Positions 52,301-61,300 of a DNA stretch of 64,000 bases are shown here, in pieces. The notes under the pieces were generated by a model, which searched no databases, had not been told where the DNA came from, and worked only from the letters and a program-made list of their open reading frames with translations. The position numbers and the translations under genes were made by a program. Each line of letters begins with the position of its first letter. Positions within the stretch are counted from its first letter, which is position 1. The stretch comes from Chrysophaeum taylorii. Its lineage: Eukaryota > Sar > Pelagophyceae > Pelagomonadales > Pelagomonadaceae. The DNA is taken from positions 186,001 through 250,000 of the forward strand of contig JAQMWT010000005.1 of assembly GCA_029834535.1 (NCBI GenBank), in the 5' to 3' direction.

Positions 52301-55300
52301 CGTCGTTGAAGTCGAATTGCAGCTTGTCGATTGCCTTCGAGACTTCTTCACTCGACGCTGCGAACGGAATACAAGTTGTCTGCCGCACGTCTCCATTGTG
52401 AGTCAGTTGGAGCTTGAAGAGCCCGGAGGTTTGATCATCCGAGTTTGCCAATATCGCATCTGCAACCACCTGAACAATCCTAACCGTCGAGGTGCCATTA
52501 CCAAGGCCAGTGCGCGAGACGACGACAGCCATCGGCGAGACTATATAAAGCGGGGCGCCATCGACGGCGAAGGCCTTACCAAGCTGAAGGCTTTGCGCAA
52601 GCTCGAGCGAGGCACCATCGGGTGCGACCGAAGCAACCGTGAACACTGTGTCGCTCCCATTCACACGGATCTTGTCGCCGGCGAACACCTTACCGTCGAA
52701 GTGTGGTCTTCTGTCGCGGCCATCCATTAGGTCGCGCCGCCAAGCCGCCGTGCTGTTCGAGACACGGATCGTTCGTCCGGAGACGACTCGCGCGCGCAGA
52801 TCGACGGTGACATCGACCGCACGATCAGTGAGCGATCGCAGACCATTGAGCGCCCTCTCAATAATTGACGGGTCTGTGCCCCACTCAATGCAGTCCGTAG
52901 TCTCGCCTCCGAATCGAAGCCGGAAGTAATCTCCCTGAAGCCAACCAGCGTCCAGAGCCAGGCTGATGGATTGAATCTCAGTTGCGCCGCCCTGGACGAC
53001 AGTAGAAACACCAATGTCCAGACCGGTGATGTTTGCAGTCGGATCTACAGCGATAGTTCCATTGTCGATACGATAGTTATCTTTGCACTCTCGCGAATCA
53101 ACCTCGAGTTGTCGAACGTCCCCATCTCCAGCAGCAGTGTTTTCACCGGCGGCAAAATAGATCGAGTACAAGTAAGCGTTACCATGCACGCCGCTGCCTG
53201 TTCGCGTCACAACCACGCCGTCGTAGAAGCTGTCGAGGTCGCCAATCGCAGCCTGAACTTCCGCCGCGGAGGCGTGGAAGTCCAGGCACCGCGTTGCCTG
53301 CGTCGATCCGGATTGCGTCGCAGAGAGCCGGTATGTTTTTGTCGCATTTTTCGACGCGTAGTCCGCTGCGACGTAGAGCCGTTGAATCTCGCCCCCGGTG
53401 CGCGAGACGGCGTATGTTTCTCCACCCAGCCGCACACGCTCGCCGGGCGCTAACAAGGCTGTGAGTTTCGAAGTGCCTGTTGTAACAACTGGAGCACCGT
53501 TCGCGTATCCCAGAAGTGAGGAGAGACCCGTCGCGCCATCAAGGCTCGACGGATTGCTGTCGACTGGGTTAGTGCCGCCGAGGCGAAATAATTCACCGGG
53601 CGCCAAGTAGTCCTCGAGATTCGACTCGAGCGTGCCGCCTGAACCAAACTCGCCATCGTCGTATGTTAGCGAGGCAATGCTGGCGTCGCGCGAGACATAG
53701 GCAGTCACGCCTGGTACGCGTGTAACCGCGAGGTCATCTCGCAAAACTCGAAGCATGCCGATGGTGGGGAGCTGCTCGAGAGCGTACTCGACCTCGTCTG
53801 GAGCTTCTTGCCATTCCATGGCAGGGGTCGTGGCGCCATCGTAAGTGAGCGCGAACGATCCCGAAAATGGCGTCGAACCCTCCCGAAGCACGGCGTTCTC
53901 GATCTTGACGTCGTCCCCTATCAGGCCAGAGGCATCGAACGTAATCGAGTCAACATTGCCAGCCCCGGGCGGGAAGGTGAAGCCGTTGTATGCGCCCGGG
54001 TTCTTGAGGAAAAAGACGCGCCACTCGAGGCCACCAAACGTCGTGGCGGTCGCCACATCACCCCAGCCACCCGAACTTGAGGAAGGATAGCGATGACGCT
54101 CAACGTGTACGTCACCAATCGTTAGCATCTCTTCAAGTTTTCGTTCGAAGCGATCTGCTGTCTCGTTATGTCCAACGCGTCGCGCGCCAGATGGCGATTC
54201 GAAGTTGATCTGAAAGTATCCAGATAAACCCTCAGATCCCTTGCGTGTCTCGACCACGATTGGGGGGTAGACGACGCCGTCCGTGGCAGCTAATTGCGTC
54301 ACGTTGAGCAAATCGATGTCCCCTGCGCCAGGTGGTACCTCGTACTCATTGTAGACAAAGGTCACTTTCCATTCCACGACGCCGTGGCGACCATACACTT
54401 CGCGCGACACGTTTACCACCCGGCGCGCTACCGTCGACGACTCTAGCCACGATTTGACGCTCTGCCAAGAGCCCTCGGGCTCAGCGTTCCAGGGCAGGCT
54501 TGCTTTGCCAAGAGGGTCCGAGAGAACTTCGAACGTAGTAAAGTTCCCCCGCTGGACGACACCATCCGCACACCCCGCGGCCGAACAATTGTTGGGGTTT
54601 GTCAACCCCTGGATCCAGGTCCTGGCGGTGATGTTCTGATGCTCTTCAAACGGGTTGCAGCCAGCCTTCATAATTCCGTCGGCACCACGTCGGTGGCTCG
54701 CCGTTGTGTTGAAGATGAGCCCCTTATTGAACGGGTCGGCAATGTCGCCGGCGCCAAGGAACGAGACGCGGTAAAAAAAAGCGTTCGGCGCGTGAGTGAT
54801 TGAGACATGACGCGAGACGGTGACATTGGCGAGCGCAGCCGCAGTCGACGGTTTTGAGCTCGCGCGCCCAATCGCGCGAAGCGCGGAGCGGACTTCGTTA
54901 GCCTCGGCGTCGTATGGAAGACAGTTGTCGTAGTACTCGCCGTTAAAGCCGATTAGATAGCTCTTCTTGGCGGAGGCGCCATCATTGAGGCGCGCCGACT
55001 CGTTGTTCCCGAATCCAAGATAGTATGGGTCACGGATATAAAATTGTTGCACCTCGCTTGTCCCAGGTGGCGACACAGCTTTCCCATCGGTGGCATCGAG
55101 GAAGCTGATACGCGAGCACGAGTATCCGTCAGCAGAGTTGCATCCACCCAGCAGGAGCGAGTCATCAAAACCACTGAACTTGGGAACATTTCCTGGTGAG
55201 TTGCAGAGATTTTCAATTGTGTCACGCTGCTCGCAATCGCCCCATTGCCCCAGCCCCGAAGTGCCCGCATCGCGAATGAAAGTGATGGTCCACGTGTAGC

Positions 55301-58300
55301 CGCCGTTGTTGCCGCCCATATTCACCTCGGACCGCTCAACCTGAACGTCGCCAACATTAGGCATCGCCTCTAGGATCTCTTCCATGGATGTTCCATCTCC
55401 GGCAGACTCGACAACGCCGGCAACAGCGTTGTGTCGTATGTAGCCAGATGTATAAACGTCTCGCCGATTGATAATCGGGTGCCCACGCGTATCAAGGCTT
55501 ACGCGGAAGTATCCGCCGACTGGTGCCGTGCCCTTGACGAGCTCGTCAACCGCGCATGCATCCGAAGGCAGTGCACCATTTGTGGAGTAGAGGCCATCAT
55601 CAATGCAGGAGACACTCGGCATATCACCAACGTTCTTCCCCCATTCGAGCGAATGGCCTGTTGACCACTTGTCAGTCCACGAGGCGTCGTCTCCGATCCA
55701 GTTGCCGGGAAGGTAGTCGTTCACGGATATGTGCGCGACAGTCGGGTCATGCCACACATTCGAAGCGAAAGTAATCGACCATGCATAGCCGCCGACCTGG
55801 TTTCCTCCGCGCTCGGCCGGGCCTGTTTCTAAAGGCCCGTCGCGCGTCACCGTGACAACCGAAGGCGAGATTGACTGGAGTGCATTCAGCTGGTACTCAA
55901 CATCGGCCGCCGAGGCATCGTAGGCCAGCACGCCGGTTGTGAAACCATTGAATCGGAGCTGGAATGAGCCCTGAATCTGGCCGCCTTCAGACTCGACAGC
56001 GGGCGTAACAGCAGCACCCGTTCCCCCAAGCGTCGACGAGATTGTTCCCAGGAGCGGCACATCACCACCGACCTGGCCTGACCTATAAGTGATGGTATAG
56101 GTGTAACCAGCAGCCCGATTTGGGGATGAGGACCGCGCGATGTCGACAGTGTCAGCGCCTCCAAATAGAGCAGATTCGAAGGCAGTCTTAAATTCCTTAG
56201 CAGAGAGCGCTTTGAGGGATGTCGAGTTTGCGACAGGGATCGCATTTGACGTTGACGTTGTACCATCGAACTCTAAGCCGTAGTACCCTGACACCTGGCC
56301 GCCATCCGATGCCGCTCCCGTGCTGTCGTCGGCAAACGTATACGAGTCCGAGGCGCCTTGGAATGTGTCATAGGCCCCACTCCCCTCGTCCTCGACCTCA
56401 ACCGTCGCCGCACCGTATCCATTCCTCGAATTTAAGAGGCTTGAGTCCTCAGCAACGTCGTACATCACTGTCAAGTTATCAGCGGTTCTCATCCGAGGCA
56501 CGTTACCAATCGCAGATAAGAAGGTGACTGTCCACGAGAAGCCGCCCGACCATCGATCGTCACCTGATGGCGTGTATGAGCTTCGTGACACGTCAAGCAG
56601 GCCCCACGGACTGTTACCGTCAGCCGTTGTGATCGACTCGAGGGTGTCTTCGAGTCGTGACGCCGAGATACTCCAGCGCAGGCCGCTCGCGTTGTAGGTC
56701 GCTGGCGCGTCGACGTATTCATGAGGCCAAAACGTCTGAAGCTGGAAGTCGCCGTCGATCAGCGAACCGTCCTGAACTGTTGTCACATTGCACGACTTTG
56801 TCAAATCAACAAAGCCGTCATCGTCGGCAGAGTTCTCGCGGGAAGACGTCAGGAGTGTCTCATCGCAAGTCATGGGCTTAAGATCTCCTGGCTGGCCAGA
56901 GAATGTCACATCGAAATAGTAGCCGACCCACGACAAATTTGCTGGAAGTGCATCACGAGACGTTACGGTCAGTAACGAGGACGACGATTCGACGTTGGGC
57001 AGCGCACGAATCGACGACGAAATCGTCGCGGCGCTCGCGTCGACTGGAATGCTCGCAGTCTCGCGCGTGCGCTTTGATGCACACGTATCAGAAACGCCGG
57101 TTGTCGCAGTTGGGTCGCTGTAAAATTGACCGACTTCGGCATCGGTGATCTTTTCGGTAGAGCCCGAGTATGACGAAGCGAGCGTGATGTTCGCGCTGTT
57201 GCGATCCTGCGCATCGACGGCGTCGATCTCGTAGTATGAGTCGATCGACCCCGAACCGACACGTAAGTAGTCGCCCGCATACACGGTCAGCGCGTCAATT
57301 GCGAAGGTGACCATGACAACCGTGCTCGAACTTGTGACATGCGCTATGACGTCTACTGTCCGCGCCTCGCATTCATAGCTCAACTCGAAGTTACCGTCAG
57401 GCTGGTTACCTTCTGAAACAACGTAGGCGTCGCTGTCCTCAAACAAGGCGCCGAGACTTTGAGAGCATGATGTGCAGCCGTCGTCGCAGCATTCCGACAG
57501 CGTCCCAGTAAATCCCAGCGAATCTGGGTCAATACTATCATCCGTACTCACTTGAAGCTTGGGTACGTTTCCGCGGAGGTGACGGCCGGCAAACGTGATG
57601 CTATACTCCACATGGTAGACGCCAGCGGTGCTTGACACCGTGTAAATCTCGCGAGAACGCGTAACATTGACGCCGACACCGTCGCTGTCGAGCATGAATG
57701 CATTTCCATCATAGGTCATAGAGTTGAGTTCTGTCTGGAACTCCTCGGCTGACATCAGCTGGTTCGACGCCGAGTAGAGGTCGATCGACGCGGCAACGCA
57801 GTCCGCACTCGAAGCGTCGCAATCTATTGTGCCAATGGATGCCATATCCTCGTCAACTCCAAGCTGGCAGAAGTTGATTCCCTCGGAACTGCCACAAAGA
57901 TCGGCGTCGAAGTATATGTTGAACGTTGAAGAAAACACCGAGGCGAGACTTGCGTCGAGAACGTTCATTCCGCTCGTAGTGTCGCAGTCGACGAGCCAGA
58001 AGCCTAGCGTCTGCACCTCGGGTCGTGCGGCGACAGCAACAGTGACTCGCTGGGTCTCAGCGACTGACGCCGCCGTAGTCCGGACGATCTGGACCTCGTC
58101 CGACACGGTCGCGCTGAGTTCCAATGTCTGGACCTCGTCGAAGTCGACCGCGCTGGTCGTGACAGTCTGCACCTCAGCAAGAACCTCGTCAGCACTTGTA
58201 GTGATGGTCATGATCTCGTCAACCTCCTCGATGTTGGTGCGAACGGTCTGGATCTCGTTTGTCACGCGTGTAGTTGCCCGGATCGATTGGGCCTCACTAT

Positions 58301-61300
58301 AGACATCCGCGTTTAAGAGTACAGCCTGGTATTCAGAAATAACGGGCGAGGTCAGCACGTCGGGGGTGCCAAAGTTTGGGTCGTTATCGTATTCGATCAC
58401 GTAGTCCTCGATCGTTGCACCGCCGTCACGCGATGGGATTACCCACTCGACAAATATTGAGGTTGCGTCGACCGCGGCGGCAGAGCCTCGTATCTCGGGC
58501 GCCTGCGGTGCCGAGTCTATTGTAACCAACGAGGCTGGCACGCTCGACTCGGGCTCCGAAGGGCCTTCGGAGTTAAATGCCGTCACCCTGACCCAATATC
58601 GCGCGCCGCGTTCTAGAATTGTCGATTCGACGCCGGTCATTGGGTCTCGGCCGCCGATGAGAAACGATGTCTCCGCCGCGGGGACCGAGATCCGCTCGGC
58701 CGGGCTATCAAAGTAAGCATTGACGTCCCACTCGACGACGAACTCGCTGATTTCGCTGCCACCGTCGCCTCCATAACCGCAATCGCCAGTGTCTGCCGAT
58801 GGTGGCTCCCAGTCTACAAAGAGGCCTACACCGCTCGTGACTTGGAGTGTAACAGCAATAGGCGGCCCCGGCGGCCTGAGAGCCCCGATGGCGCTCTCAG
58901 GAACCGAGGGCACCTTGAAGGAGTAAGCAAAGCCATTATACGCCGCCACTCGCACATATCGCGGTACGGTGCTGGAGGCCATCGTGATCGAGATGTCGAA
59001 GCACTCGCGCGTTGCGCCCGGAGTGGCTCGTGGTGTCGCCCAGTACCCGGAGGTACCGATGTTTGCGAATTTCAAATCAGTGTCCCACTCAACGAGGTAT
59101 CGTACAAGCGCTCGGCCTCCTGTATACTCTGGGGGAGTCCACTCGACGCGGAGGAGCGTGGGGCTCAATGCATAGAGCTCGACGTCAGTCGGCGCGTCGG
59201 GCGCATCGATTGGTGTCACTACGATTCCGCCGTCACTTCCGTCGTCGCCTGTGTCGGGCCCTGCGAATGCGCCGAGACCCTCCGAGTTGTACGCAGCGAC
59301 TCGGATTTCGTATGCTGTCCCCGCCATGAGGCCCGTAATGTCAAAAGTCGATCCGGAGGAGACAATTTCTGAGCCGTAAGCAGCTGGCAGCGAGCCTTCA
59401 ACAAAAGTCGAGACTCGCACCGCCGCAGAAGGGCCAGACAACATGTCATCGTAAGCATAAATGTCGTCGACGTCGCCGCGCGGTGATACAAAGCTGACGA
59501 TGTAATTGAAGCCGTTGTTGTTCACGGTGCGCTCGACGCTGACGTCGGCAATCGTCGTCAACGCCTCGAGCGCCATAGCAACGTCGGCCGCTGAGGCGTC
59601 ATGCGCGAGCGGCGCAGTCGAGTCGCCCTCGAAACCGAGCCGAAATGTGCCCTTGAGTGGAGCAAGACCATCACGCTCGCGCGTTACTTTGAGCACGGGC
59701 GAGGTACCGGCCCAAAAATCCGCTTCGCGTGCGACAAGTAGCGGCTGTGGTCCAACGAGAGACGAGAATGTCACGGTCCATTCGTAGCCATAGGCCCATC
59801 GATACATGTGGATGTCGGTCATGTTGGCGCCAACGAATGCCTCAGAGGTCAAGTAGTCGTCTAACGAACCGAGCGCGAGGCGTCCTGAAGAGCCCACTTC
59901 ACGGACACGGAAGGTCTCTCCAGCGATGCGAACAACATCATTCTTAGATAGGTCTGTCGCGAAGAAGGAGCCCAAAGAAGCGACAGCCACGACATCCCCC
60001 GTACCAATTGAGACGAGCACGCCACGCACCAAAATCATCGAGTAGTCGCGTGTCACGTCGACCTCGCCAGAGGTGGAAATGCGCTCGATCTTCTCGCGCA
60101 CCGAGCTTTCGCCTTCGGCTGGTGCGTCGACAGCGATGAGCTCGGTTGTTTCACCTTTGAAGCTTAGCGTGAAGAAGCCCGTGAGGCCATCGCTGTCGGC
60201 GCTCGTCGTTACTTTTTGAATTTCCGCGAGGCCGTCACCAGCAGAGGTCGTGATCACCTGAACCTCATTCTTGCCACTGGTTTCATACCACTCAACCTCA
60301 TAGCCTAACACTGGTGCCCCTGCGTCGTCCGCCGGCGTCGCCCAATTGACGCGCAGTGATGTGCCACTTAGGACACTGACTGCCACCTGCTGTGGCTTGC
60401 CTGGCTGCCCCTTGGGGGTTGCACTGGACACCGACGAGACTGGTCCGTAGCCGGCGCGCGTGTATGCACCAACGCGTGCAAAATATGTTATTCCTGGCGT
60501 CAGCTCGGCAAATGCAAATGCGAAGGTGTCGGTGCCCCGAATCCGTTCGGCAACGTGCACTTCGACCGTACTCGACGGTTCGAGCCCTGTCGCATCGGCA
60601 ACGATCAGTGTCGCGTCCTGCGCTCCTTGTGTCAGTGTGTGGACCTGGTGCGTGAATGTGACTGTCCAGGCAAACATGCCATGTCCTGCTGGGAGTCGCT
60701 GATGCCTCTTTACATTCACGGTGAAGAGCGTTCCGATGGCCTCCAAAGAGCGCTTCATTTCCTCCGCTGTCGCATCGAACATGATTGGCGCGGTTTGGGC
60801 GCCCTCGAAAGCGAGTGTGAACTTGCCCGAGACTGGAGATAGGGCGTCGATGTAAATAGTCTGGATCTCGTACGTGAAGCCACCGGGCACAACGTCGCAC
60901 GAGCCCGGAAGTACCTCTTCGACCTCGATCCGTGCATCGTCGCCCTTCAGCATCGTGCCGTCCGCCTCGATAAGTCCCACGTTGCCATAAACGCCGAGGA
61001 ATCGGACGCGCCATGTGTATCCGCGAGGTGCCCGGCTCCGCGTGACTTTGACCGGTGGCACGTCCACGTCCCATGTGCCTGTCAGCAGCGCGATTGCACG
61101 TGCCACATCTTCGGCTGAGGCATCGTACGCGAGAGCCGTGCTTTCGATACCGCCCCAACGCAATATGAACGTCCCACCACGGTTGTCCTCGCCCGACCGG
61201 AAGTGTGTGGTGATGGTCTGGACTTCGGCGACAAAGGCAACCTCGGTAACCTGGTAGTCCGCCGAGGTCGTCGCAAAGGCCGTGGTGGAGTCGAGTTCGA

